Shown piece after piece: positions 15,241-22,532 of a DNA stretch of 30,218 nt. The notes beneath the pieces are model-generated. The model saw only the letters and a program-made list of their open reading frames with translations, did not search any database and was not told the origin of the DNA. The position numbers and the translations under genes are program-made. Origin of the DNA: a virus; IMG/VR virus record IMGVR_UViG_3300030116_001298, positions 1 to 30,218 of that record; one strand, 5' to 3'. The stretch's first letter is position 1. Every line of letters begins with the position of its first letter.

Positions 15241-15618
15241 ATGAACACAATAGAAAAGAGAATACAAGCATACTTAAGTAAAATACCAAAACAAAAAGTA
15301 GAATTATCTGATCTACAAGAATTTTTAAAGTATTACATAGGAGTTGAAACATTTGGTAAAAACATTGATATAGATGAAAAAGAAATATCTAAACATTTAG
15401 AAAAAACTGAAACCTTAAAAAGAAGTTTAAGAGTTGATTTAGAGGATATGCAAGAAGATATGGAAAGGGTAGCTGTAGGGATTAAAAGAGCAGAAACAGC
15501 AGCTAAATCATTAGGTGTAAACCCAAAAGAAATACCTAATTACAACAAAGCAGTAAATGCCATGAAATATGGTACAAAACAAGTAGCAAAAGGTAAACAA
15601 CTTTTAAAGAGTATTTAA
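15241..15618 (+). CDS. IEKRIQAYL paralogue 3 (125 aa)
   Basis: N-terminus MNTIEKRIQAYLSKIPKQKV is nearly the same as paralogue 2; the body differs (KHLEKTETLKRSLRVDLEDM and a basic C-terminus). Predicted all-helical. It ends before the late-promoter motif of the scaffold gene. The conserved IPKQKVE/LPKQKVK junction might be a maturation site for the nearby XkdF-type protease, which is untested. Confidence 0.75.
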   Translation: MNTIEKRIQAYLSKIPKQKVELSDLQEFLKYYIGVETFGKNIDIDEKEISKHLEKTETLKRSLRVDLEDMQEDMERVAVGIKRAETAAKSLGVNPKEIPNYNKAVNAMKYGTKQVAKGKQLLKSI

Positions 15619-15624
15619 AAACAC

Positions 15625-15650
15625 AACAAACTAAACCAATAATTATTGTA
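15625..15650 (+). promoter_or_regulatory. Late-promoter motif copy 5 (scaffold-capsid)
   Basis: AACAAA starts at 15625, TATTGTA has its ATTG at 15645, and the ATG is at 15656. Spacings are 20 and 11 nt. Confidence 0.75.
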
Positions 15651-15655
15651 CTACT

Positions 15656-16300
15656 ATGAAGGCAGATAATATGTTAGGAAAAATCAAAGAATTGTTAAGT
15701 ATTGATACTGAAACAAAAGAAGTAAAACTAGAACAAGCTACACTTGAAAATGGTACTGTAATAGAAAGTGAAAACTTTGAAGCAGGTAGTGAAGTGTTTA
15801 TAGTAACACAAGATGAATTAGAACAAAAAATACCTTTACCAGTTGGTGATTATACTTTAGAAGATGGTGAAAAATTAATAGTAAAAGAAGAAGGCATTAT
15901 AGCTTCTATTGGTGCAGAAGAAGAAAAAGAAGAAGAACCTAAAGAAGAAGCTAGTGAAGAAAATTTAAATACTGATAATATGGATAATAAAGAAGTTGTA
16001 CAAGAAGTACAAGAAAATCTTGAAGAAGATAAGAAAGAAGAAATGCAGTATGCAACTAAGGAAGAACTAGCTTCACTTCAAGATGAAATAAAAGAGATCA
16101 AAGGAATGATTGAAAAAATGGGCAAAAAAGAAGAAGAAATGAGTGCTGAAAATACACCCATTGAAGAAAAAGAAGAACTTTCAGCAGTTGAAAAGGTAAA
16201 ACATAACCCTGAAGAAGAAGTAAAAACTGAACCTGTATTTATGAGCAGAAGAGGTGAAACAACTTTTGATAGAGTTATGAGAAGAATAAATAATATATAA
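15656..16300 (+). CDS. Probable capsid scaffold protein
   Basis: A 214-aa, extremely acidic protein (long Glu-rich tracts at about 87-200, such as EEEKEEEPKEEASEEN) with a short helical coiled coil (KEELASLQDEIKEIKGMIEK). It ends in a basic helix, TTFDRVMRRINNI, which is the kind of C-terminal capsid-binding segment seen in scaffolds of other phages. It lies immediately upstream of the major capsid gene and downstream of the protease. No sequence family was recognised, so the call is from composition and position. Confidence 0.7.
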   Translation: MKADNMLGKIKELLSIDTETKEVKLEQATLENGTVIESENFEAGSEVFIVTQDELEQKIPLPVGDYTLEDGEKLIVKEEGIIASIGAEEEKEEEPKEEASEENLNTDNMDNKEVVQEVQENLEEDKKEEMQYATKEELASLQDEIKEIKGMIEKMGKKEEEMSAENTPIEEKEELSAVEKVKHNPEEEVKTEPVFMSRRGETTFDRVMRRINNI

Positions 16301-16311
16301 TAATTTAAAAA

Positions 16312-17232
16312 ATGGCAACAAGTATTACAACCAGTTATGCAGGTGAATTTGCAGGAAAATATATTCAAGCAGCCCTGTTAAGTGGTAAAACTTTAGGTGA
16401 AGAAACAATAACAATTTTACCTAATATAGTGCATAAGCAAGTTATGCAAAAAGTAAGCAGTAATGACATTGTAAAAAATGGTGCATGTGATTATTCAGAT
16501 AGTTCAACATTAACATTATCTGAAAGAACACTAACACTAGAAGATTTTATGGTAAATGTTACTGTATGTAAAAAAGATTTCTTAAACACATGGCAAGCAG
16601 CAGAAGTTGGGCTAGGTGGTTTAGGTAGAGAAATACCAAAAAGCTTTGCAGATTTTGTTATAGGGCATTTCTCAGCTAAAGTGGCTCAAAGAATGGAAAC
16701 TAATATATGGGCAGGAACAAATGCTACAGCAGGTCAATTTGATGGATTTGGTACACTTCTTGCTGCTGATAGTGATGTAAATGATGTTACTGGTACAACT
16801 GTAACTTCCTCTAATGTTATTACAGAATTAGGTAAAGTTGCAGATGCAATTCCTAGTGCTGTTTATGGGCAGGAAGATACAACTATATGGGTTTCAACAA
16901 ATGTTTACAGAAGCTATATTAGAGCATTAGGTGGTTTTGGTGCTTCAGGATTAGGTGCAGCAGGTTATGAGGATAGAGGAAATAACCAAGCTATTACACC
17001 TGCATTTTTTGATGGTATTAAAATTTCACATGCACAAGGTTTAGGTTCAGATGAAATGGTAGCAGGACAAAAAAGTAACTTTTTCTTTGGTACTTCTTTA
17101 CTGAATGACTTGAATGAAATTAAGGTAATTGACATGAGTGACATTGATGGTTCACAAAATGTTAGATTCATAATGAGATTTCAAGCAGGTGTTCAGTTTG
17201 GTGTTGGTGGTGACTGTGTCCTATACACCTAG
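16312..17232 (+). CDS. Major capsid protein
   Basis: A 306-aa protein with the length and mixed alpha/beta pattern of an HK97-fold capsid protein. The N-terminus is MATSITTSYAGEFAGKYIQA; QRMETNIWAG (about 127-136) is the usual long-helix region and PSAVYGQEDTTIWVSTNVYR (about 182-201) the A-domain strand region. The C-terminus, RFIMRFQAGVQFGVGGDCVLY, is a typical late beta strand. It follows the scaffold by 11 bp, and a terminator follows at 17253. Confidence 0.85.
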   Translation: MATSITTSYAGEFAGKYIQAALLSGKTLGEETITILPNIVHKQVMQKVSSNDIVKNGACDYSDSSTLTLSERTLTLEDFMVNVTVCKKDFLNTWQAAEVGLGGLGREIPKSFADFVIGHFSAKVAQRMETNIWAGTNATAGQFDGFGTLLAADSDVNDVTGTTVTSSNVITELGKVADAIPSAVYGQEDTTIWVSTNVYRSYIRALGGFGASGLGAAGYEDRGNNQAITPAFFDGIKISHAQGLGSDEMVAGQKSNFFFGTSLLNDLNEIKVIDMSDIDGSQNVRFIMRFQAGVQFGVGGDCVLYT

Positions 17233-17252
17233 AATACTAATTAATTAACTAT

Positions 17253-17292
17253 AAAAGGGTAGGTAGGGTTTATATCTATCTACCTTTTTTTT
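17253..17292 (+). terminator. Intrinsic terminator after the capsid gene
   Basis: Stem GGTAGGTAG (17258-17266) with CTATCTACC (17276-17284), one G-T wobble, then eight T's. The tail-tube gene starts at 17307 with no promoter between, so this probably attenuates rather than stops transcription. Confidence 0.85.
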
Positions 17293-17306
17293 AAAAATAT
17301 AATAAT

Positions 17307-17855
17307 ATGGCATGTTTAGCAAGTAGAGGTAGAAGGGAACCATGTAAGGATGTAGTAGGTGGTTTAAATGCAGTATACTTTGTAGATTTTGGTAATTTAG
17401 GTACAGTTACAGAAAGTAATGATGAAATTACAGATGTATCAGGCACATTTAATGCCTACAGATATTTTCTAAAAGGCACAAGTAGTTTTGAACAAACTAT
17501 AAATGCTAGTAGAGAAAATGGTACTGTCTTTGTAGAACAAACTCTAAACCTCACATTAAAGAAAATGACAAAAGAAGACCACAAAGAATTAAAATTATTG
17601 TCTTATGGTAGACCTCATATAGTGGTAGAAGATAGAAATGGTAATGCCTTTGTTATGGGATTAGATCATGGTTCAGATGTTTCAGGTGGTACAATAGTAA
17701 CAGGTAGTGCTTTTGGTGATTTAAGTGGTTATACACTTACATTTTCAGCACAAGAAAAAAGACCTGCTAACTTTCTAGAAGCACCAACAGCAGCTAACCC
17801 ATTTGCAGGGTGTTCATCAGCAACAGTAACAGTAACAGATGGTACTGACTTTTAG
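17307..17855 (+). CDS. Probable major tail tube protein
   Basis: A 182-aa, beta-rich protein. The N-terminus MACLASRGRREPCKDVVGG and the segment GTSSFEQTINASRENGTVFV resemble tail tube proteins of Bacteroidota phages, which have a Cys-containing N-terminal arm and a strand-rich core. It should polymerise around the tape measure. It sits between the capsid gene and the portal block rather than next to the tape measure, which is unusual. A strong terminator follows. Confidence 0.75.
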   Translation: MACLASRGRREPCKDVVGGLNAVYFVDFGNLGTVTESNDEITDVSGTFNAYRYFLKGTSSFEQTINASRENGTVFVEQTLNLTLKKMTKEDHKELKLLSYGRPHIVVEDRNGNAFVMGLDHGSDVSGGTIVTGSAFGDLSGYTLTFSAQEKRPANFLEAPTAANPFAGCSSATVTVTDGTDF

Positions 17856-17875
17856 AATTTGATTTTTGTTTTATA

Positions 17876-17903
17876 GAAGGGTAGCAGTAGCTGCCCTTTT
17901 TTT
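17876..17903 (+). terminator. Intrinsic terminator after the tail tube gene
   Basis: Stem GGGTAGC (17879-17885) with GCTGCCC (17890-17896), one T-G wobble, AGTA loop, then seven T's. The next late-promoter motif starts five bases later. Confidence 0.9.
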
Positions 17904-17907
17904 ATTT

Positions 17908-17933
17908 AACAAAATAGAACTACTTTTATTGTA
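17908..17933 (+). promoter_or_regulatory. Late-promoter motif copy 6 (portal unit)
   Basis: AACAAA starts at 17908, TATTGTA has its ATTG at 17928, and the ATG is at 17939. Spacings are 20 and 11 nt. The preceding terminator makes a separate start here likely. Confidence 0.8.
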
Positions 17934-17938
17934 TATAT

Positions 17939-18280
17939 ATGATAGTTTTACAAAGTTCAGGTAGTAGCCAAACATTTAGTTTTATTCCTAGATCATACAC
18001 TTCAGGAAACACCTATACAGTTAAGGTAAACAATGAAAGCACAAACAAAGAAGTTTTTAGTGCAACAACTACTAGCTTTTCAGCAGTAGATTACTATTAC
18101 CAGTACAGTAACACTTTTACTTTAGTAGAAGATACTTTTTATACTTTAGAAATTACAGAAGGTAGTACACTAATTTTTAGAGATAAAATATTTTGCACTA
18201 ATCAAACAGTATCAGATTTTACAGTAAACCAAAATCAGTACACTACCAACTCAACAACTAATGAATTTGTATTTATATAA
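17939..18280 (+). CDS. Beta-rich structural protein (113 aa)
   Basis: A 113-aa Ser/Thr-rich protein beginning MIVLQSSGSSQTFSFIPRSY, with alternating strands (YTVKVNNE, FTLVEDTFYTLEIT). One Cys. It starts a unit that ends with portal, connector and fibre genes. I believe similar proteins accompany portal genes in other flavobacterial phages, but I cannot name a family. A virion structural role is inferred from its place. Confidence 0.6.
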   Translation: MIVLQSSGSSQTFSFIPRSYTSGNTYTVKVNNESTNKEVFSATTTSFSAVDYYYQYSNTFTLVEDTFYTLEITEGSTLIFRDKIFCTNQTVSDFTVNQNQYTTNSTTNEFVFI

Positions 18281-18282
18281 AC

Positions 18283-20292
18283 ATGGATAACATACACATA
18301 GTAAATTTATCTACCTACAATAAGCCCAAAGTAGTAGAAGATAAAAGAAAAGAATGGGTAGCTTATGGTGATGATAACAATTACTACCAGTACCTTATAG
18401 ACCTTTTTACAAGTTCTACAACTAACAATGCAGTAATAAATGGTATTAGTAATATGATTTATGGTAAGGGCTTAGATGCACTAGATAGTAGTACAAAGAC
18501 AGATGAATATGCAGCACTAAGAAGTATTTTTAGTAATGAGTGTTTAAAAAAAATAGCACTAGATTTAAAACTACTTGGTGAAGCATGTTTCCAAGTTTTA
18601 TACCAAAATGGCAAGGTAATAAAAGCAGAGCATTTTCCAAGACAAACACTAAGACCTGAAAAGATGAATGAGGAAGGTGATATAGAAGCATACTATTATG
18701 CACCTGACTGGGAAAAAGTAAAACAAAATACCAAACTAAAAAGAATTGCAAACTTTGGTTATGGTAATGGTAAAGAACCTGAAATAAAAGTAGTAAAAAA
18801 ATATGTGTCAGGTTATGACTATATCTGTCCTGTAGATTATCAGGGTGCATTGGCTTACTGTGAACTAGAAAGTGAAATTTCTGACTTCCTTATAAATGAT
18901 GTACAATGTAATTTTAGTGGTACTAAAGTAGTAAACTTTAACAATGGTGTACCTGATAGAGAAAAACAGCTACAAATTAAAAGTGAGGTCATGAATAAAC
19001 TTACAGGTAGCAGAGGTGAAAAGGTAATTGTAGCCTTTAATAACAATGCAGAAAGTAAAACTACTGTTGATGATATACCACTAGATGATGCACCTGCACA
19101 TTATGAGTATTTAGCTAATGAATGTATTAGAAAAATAATTATGGGTCATAGGGTAACAAGCCCACTACTATTAGGTGTAAGGGATGGCAATAGTGGTTTA
19201 GGTAACAATGCAGATGAAATTAAAACTGCTAGTTTATTGTTTAATAACATAACTATAAAACCTTACCAAGATCAAATAATAGAGTGTATAAACCAAATTT
19301 TAGCAGTTAATGAAATAAGTTTAAAACTATATTTTAGAACCCTGCAACCTTTAGAATTTATTGATACAGATAATGCAGTAACACAAGAAGCTAAAGAAGA
19401 AGAAACTGGTGTAAAGTTAGCCAGTCAGGTAGTAAATAAAGATTTTGCTATTATAGATGATAGGTTAGCATATAGCACACCTGAAAAAGCTGAAGAAATG
19501 GCAAAGAATATAGGGTGTGAAGGTATCCATGTACATGAATATGAAGGGCAAGAATGGTACATGCCTTGTGAATTTCATAATAAAGAAGATTTAAAAAAAT
19601 ACAAATGCCCTAAAGGGTACAAGAAAAACTACAAAACACACAGATGTGAAAAGATGCAAGAAGAAGAACTTGCAAAAGATGAAAGACCTTTTTTAAGTGA
19701 TGATGATGGTGATGAATTATTTACATTAATAGACCAGTTAGGTGAAATAGAAGATTTAGAAAATTATGAGTTACTAGATACAGATACTACAGAAGATGAA
19801 CCTGAAGATTTTGATGTAGAAAATTATTTAAATGGTTTAAAGTTATCAGCAAAACAAGATTCTAGCCAAGATAATGATTTATTTAAGGTTAGATACAAGT
19901 ATGTAAAAGGCACAAAAAGACAAGCAAAAGGTGAAACTAGACCTTTCTGTAGAAGAATGCTAAGTACAGGTAAGCTATATAGAAAAGAAGATATTGCACA
20001 AATGAGTTTTAGGGGTGTAAACAAGCAGCATGGTCATAAGGGTCAAAACTACTCTTTATTTAAGTGGCAAGGTGGGGTAAATTGTCACCACATTTGGGAA
20101 AGAAGAATATATAAAAAGAAATTAAAAAAGGATGGCACACCCTATAAAGGTAATGCACTTGCAAATACAAAGTTTGTAAATGTAAATCAAGCTGTAAAAC
20201 AAGGTTTTAAACTACCCAAAAACCCCAAAGAAGTAGCACAAGCAAATATAACTAGAGGTGACAAAGGACACCACCCAAACTATAAAGGATAA
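18283..20292 (+). CDS. Portal protein with long C-terminal extension
   Basis: A 669-aa protein. The first ~400 residues have the portal layout: YLIDLFTSSTTNNAVINGIS near the start, then LGEACFQVLYQNGK (about 102-115) and AEHFPRQTLRPEKM. Portals are usually 400-500 aa; here the rest is extra. It contains CEGIHVHEYEGQEWYMPCEF (from about 412) and KCPKGYKKNYKTHRCEKM, which may form a metal site, then an acidic stretch. The last ~120 residues carry FCRRMLSTGKLYRKEDI and NCHHIWERRIYKKK. The extension could be a Mu F-like or minor-head domain fused to the portal. The portal forms the dodecameric DNA gate. Confidence 0.8.
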   Translation: MDNIHIVNLSTYNKPKVVEDKRKEWVAYGDDNNYYQYLIDLFTSSTTNNAVINGISNMIYGKGLDALDSSTKTDEYAALRSIFSNECLKKIALDLKLLGEACFQVLYQNGKVIKAEHFPRQTLRPEKMNEEGDIEAYYYAPDWEKVKQNTKLKRIANFGYGNGKEPEIKVVKKYVSGYDYICPVDYQGALAYCELESEISDFLINDVQCNFSGTKVVNFNNGVPDREKQLQIKSEVMNKLTGSRGEKVIVAFNNNAESKTTVDDIPLDDAPAHYEYLANECIRKIIMGHRVTSPLLLGVRDGNSGLGNNADEIKTASLLFNNITIKPYQDQIIECINQILAVNEISLKLYFRTLQPLEFIDTDNAVTQEAKEEETGVKLASQVVNKDFAIIDDRLAYSTPEKAEEMAKNIGCEGIHVHEYEGQEWYMPCEFHNKEDLKKYKCPKGYKKNYKTHRCEKMQEEELAKDERPFLSDDDGDELFTLIDQLGEIEDLENYELLDTDTTEDEPEDFDVENYLNGLKLSAKQDSSQDNDLFKVRYKYVKGTKRQAKGETRPFCRRMLSTGKLYRKEDIAQMSFRGVNKQHGHKGQNYSLFKWQGGVNCHHIWERRIYKKKLKKDGTPYKGNALANTKFVNVNQAVKQGFKLPKNPKEVAQANITRGDKGHHPNYKG

Positions 20293-20795
20293 TGGCAGAA
20301 GCACTATTGATAACAAGGAAAGATGTAGTAAAATTTACTTCAGTATCAGGTAATCTTGATACAGATACTTTTATAATGAGAGTAAAGATTGCACAAGATA
20401 AACACATAGAAAATTATTTAGGTACAGATTTACTTGAAAGCATACAAGCAAAAATTGTAGCAGGTACACTTACTGGTGATTACCAAACATTAGTAAATGA
20501 TTATGTAAAACCCTGCTTAATACATTGGACAATGGTAGAAATGTTACCATTTAGTGCTTATACTATAGCAAATAAAGGTGTATTTAAACACAATAGTGAA
20601 AATGCAGAAAATGCTAGTAAAGAAGAAATAGATTATTTGCTAGAAAAAGAAAGAAATACAGCACAGTATTATACAAACAGGTTAATAGATTATTTAAGTT
20701 TTAATGCACCTAGTAAATTCCCTGAATATTATACTTCAACAAATGAAGATGTACACCCTGATAGAGATGCAAGTTTTGAAGGATGGGTCTTATGA
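20292..20795 (+). CDS. Head-tail connector/adaptor protein
   Basis: A 167-aa protein, mostly helical, starting with a TAATG overlap at the portal stop. The N-terminal segment ITRKDVVKFTSVSGNLDTDT and the central NDYVKPCLIHWTMVEMLPFS resemble head-tail adaptors encoded after portal genes in Bacteroidota phages. It would seat under the portal and receive the tail. The call rests largely on position. Confidence 0.65.
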   Translation: MAEALLITRKDVVKFTSVSGNLDTDTFIMRVKIAQDKHIENYLGTDLLESIQAKIVAGTLTGDYQTLVNDYVKPCLIHWTMVEMLPFSAYTIANKGVFKHNSENAENASKEEIDYLLEKERNTAQYYTNRLIDYLSFNAPSKFPEYYTSTNEDVHPDRDASFEGWVL

Positions 20796-20914
20796 AGTAT
20801 AAAGCCAAAGAAAATAACATAAAAAAACTTACAGAATACTTAAACAAAAAAGTATATAACAAAAACAAACAAAATTTATTGTATAAATATGGCAAACACA
20901 ATAAACTGGGGTAA
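20792..20914 (+). CDS. Small basic peptide (40 aa)
   Basis: This 40-aa frame begins with an ATGA overlap at the connector stop and overlaps the next gene by 26 bp. It is very Lys/Asn/Tyr-rich. Such composition arises easily in AT-rich DNA, and the frame runs through the late-promoter motif of the next unit. The coupled start is the main support. Confidence 0.4.
   Translation: MKYKAKENNIKKLTEYLNKKVYNKNKQNLLYKYGKHNKLG
20858..20883 (+). promoter_or_regulatory. Late-promoter motif copy 7 (fibre unit)
   Basis: AACAAAAAC starts at 20858, TATTGTA has its ATTG at 20878, and the ATG is at 20889. Spacings are 20 and 11 nt. Confidence 0.75.
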
Positions 20915-21098
20915 AATATATTGTTTTACAGAATGGGGTGAAGAAGACCATACTATAGTAGAAAGTATACCTGCTTTTTCAGCACCTAGTTGTTTTACAA
21001 CACCAACAGCAGGTGTGATAGATTCACTTGTGTTTACAGCAGATAGAAGTAGTTTTGCAGATGCTACAGATGTAACAGCAGATCAAACAGTAATATAA
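20889..21098 (+). CDS. Small structural protein upstream of the fibre (69 aa)
   Basis: A 69-aa protein beginning MANTINWGKIYCFTEWGEED. The N-I-N-W-G-K/Q-I-Y opening is familiar from small proteins encoded next to fibre genes in marine phages. The C-terminus is Thr/Asp-rich. It starts at the late-promoter motif and precedes the fibre by 19 bp, so a fibre-associated role is likely. Confidence 0.6.
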   Translation: MANTINWGKIYCFTEWGEEDHTIVESIPAFSAPSCFTTPTAGVIDSLVFTADRSSFADATDVTADQTVI

Positions 21099-21117
21099 AA
21101 AATATAAAAAAAATAAT

Positions 21118-22530
21118 ATGGGTAAAAGTAGTGTAAATATTGGTTCAGCACCTGATGACAATACAGGTGACCCAATAAGAAGTGCATTTAATAAATTAAA
21201 CTTAAACCATGATGAACTTTATGCACTATTAGGTAATGGTACTACACTTTCAATAAGTGGTGATGCCACCATGAGTGCAGGGGCAGTAACTATAGCTAAT
21301 GATTCAGTAGATAATAACAAACTAGCAAACATTACAAGGGGTTCAGTAAAAGTGGGTGGTGCTTCAAATGCACCTACAGATTTAGATGCAAAAGGTGATG
21401 GTAAAATTTTAATTGGTGATGGTACAGACATAAATAGTGTATCAGTTACAGGTGATGTAACAATAAGTAATTCAGGTGCTACAACAATAGCTACAAGTGC
21501 AGTAGACACAGCTATGATAGCAGATGACCAAGTAACACCTGCAAAAATAAATATACTACAAGATGATACAGCAGCAACAGATGCACACATTTTAGTAGCA
21601 GATGGTACTGACTTTGCAAATGTTGCAGTAAGTGGGGATATAGCTATAACAAATACAGGTGTTACCACCATACAACCTAATGCAGTTGAAACAGGTATGA
21701 TAAATGGGGATGCTGTAAATGGTGATAAAATAGCAGATGATTCTATAAACTCTGAGCATTATGTAGATGGTTCAATAGATACAGCACATATTGGTGATGA
21801 CCAAGTGACTGCTGCAAAGATTGATATTTTAGATGATTCTTTAGCAGCCACAGATGGACACATTATGGTAGGTGATGGTACTGATTTTAGTAATGTAGCT
21901 GTTAGTGGTGATATTGCAATAACTAATACTGGTGCAGTAACAATACAAGCTGATTCAGTAGAAGGTTCAATGTTAAATGATAACACTATAAGTGGACAAA
22001 CAGAAATGACTGGTGATGTAGCAGATGCAGATGAATTAATGGTAAGTGATGGTGGTACACTAAAAAGGGCTGATTTTTCTGTAGTAAGAGATGCTGTATT
22101 TAATGATGTTTCAGGTGATGCTACAGTAGCAGCAGGTGGTGCTTTGACAATAGCAAATGATTCTGTAGAGCATGTTATGCTAGAAGACAGATATACAGCA
22201 GTAGGCACAATTTCAAATACTTCAGGTGCAACTTCAGTAGACTGGTCAGCAGCAGCAGTATATAAAATGAATAGTGCTTTGACAGGTGGTATTGAATTTG
22301 ACTTTACAGGTTATAAAGCAGGTCAAGTTTTAACAATATATAATATAGAGGGTTCACAAACAATAACACTAGATAGTGATGCAGGTAATAGTGAAGACTT
22401 TTTAAAAGTAGGTGGTGTAGACTATGATGGTTCAGCCACAAGTATACTACAGGTAGAATGTTTAGCAGATGGTGCAGATGCAGTATTTGCTTATTCAGTT
22501 GCACAGTATGGTAGTGACCAAACACCATAA
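21118..22530 (+). CDS. Tail fibre protein with internal repeats
   Basis: A 470-aa protein. The N-terminus NIGSAPDDNTGDPIRSAFNK matches a common attachment segment of marine phage fibres. The middle holds repeated ~38-90-residue units with DGTDFxNVAVSGDIAITNTG and the AxxxxxMIxDDQVTxAKI spacer, predicted to form a trimeric beta-helical shaft. The C-terminal part (about 360-470) lacks the repeat and has GIEFDFTGYKAGQVLTIYNI. It lies directly before a glycine-rich adhesin, so shaft and tip appear to be separate genes. Confidence 0.8.
   Translation: MGKSSVNIGSAPDDNTGDPIRSAFNKLNLNHDELYALLGNGTTLSISGDATMSAGAVTIANDSVDNNKLANITRGSVKVGGASNAPTDLDAKGDGKILIGDGTDINSVSVTGDVTISNSGATTIATSAVDTAMIADDQVTPAKINILQDDTAATDAHILVADGTDFANVAVSGDIAITNTGVTTIQPNAVETGMINGDAVNGDKIADDSINSEHYVDGSIDTAHIGDDQVTAAKIDILDDSLAATDGHIMVGDGTDFSNVAVSGDIAITNTGAVTIQADSVEGSMLNDNTISGQTEMTGDVADADELMVSDGGTLKRADFSVVRDAVFNDVSGDATVAAGGALTIANDSVEHVMLEDRYTAVGTISNTSGATSVDWSAAAVYKMNSALTGGIEFDFTGYKAGQVLTIYNIEGSQTITLDSDAGNSEDFLKVGGVDYDGSATSILQVECLADGADAVFAYSVAQYGSDQTP
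21400..21948 (+). repeat. In-frame fibre shaft repeats
   Basis: Two closely matching protein repeats lie at 21562-21675 (38 codons) and 21832-21948 (39 codons), with a weaker copy from about 21400 and degenerate ones downstream. DNA has diverged at many third positions, so the duplication is not recent. Confidence 0.75.
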
Positions 22531-22532
22531 TT

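Larger units (their letters stand above)
14456..15300 (+). repeat. Repeated 5' gene segment in three adjacent genes
   Basis: The first 36-45 nt of the genes at 14456, 14883 and 15241 are near-identical (for example atagaaaaaaggatacaagc in the first), and the protein similarity fades after about residue 20. The copies imply duplication of a short gene start followed by divergence of the bodies. Confidence 0.8.
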
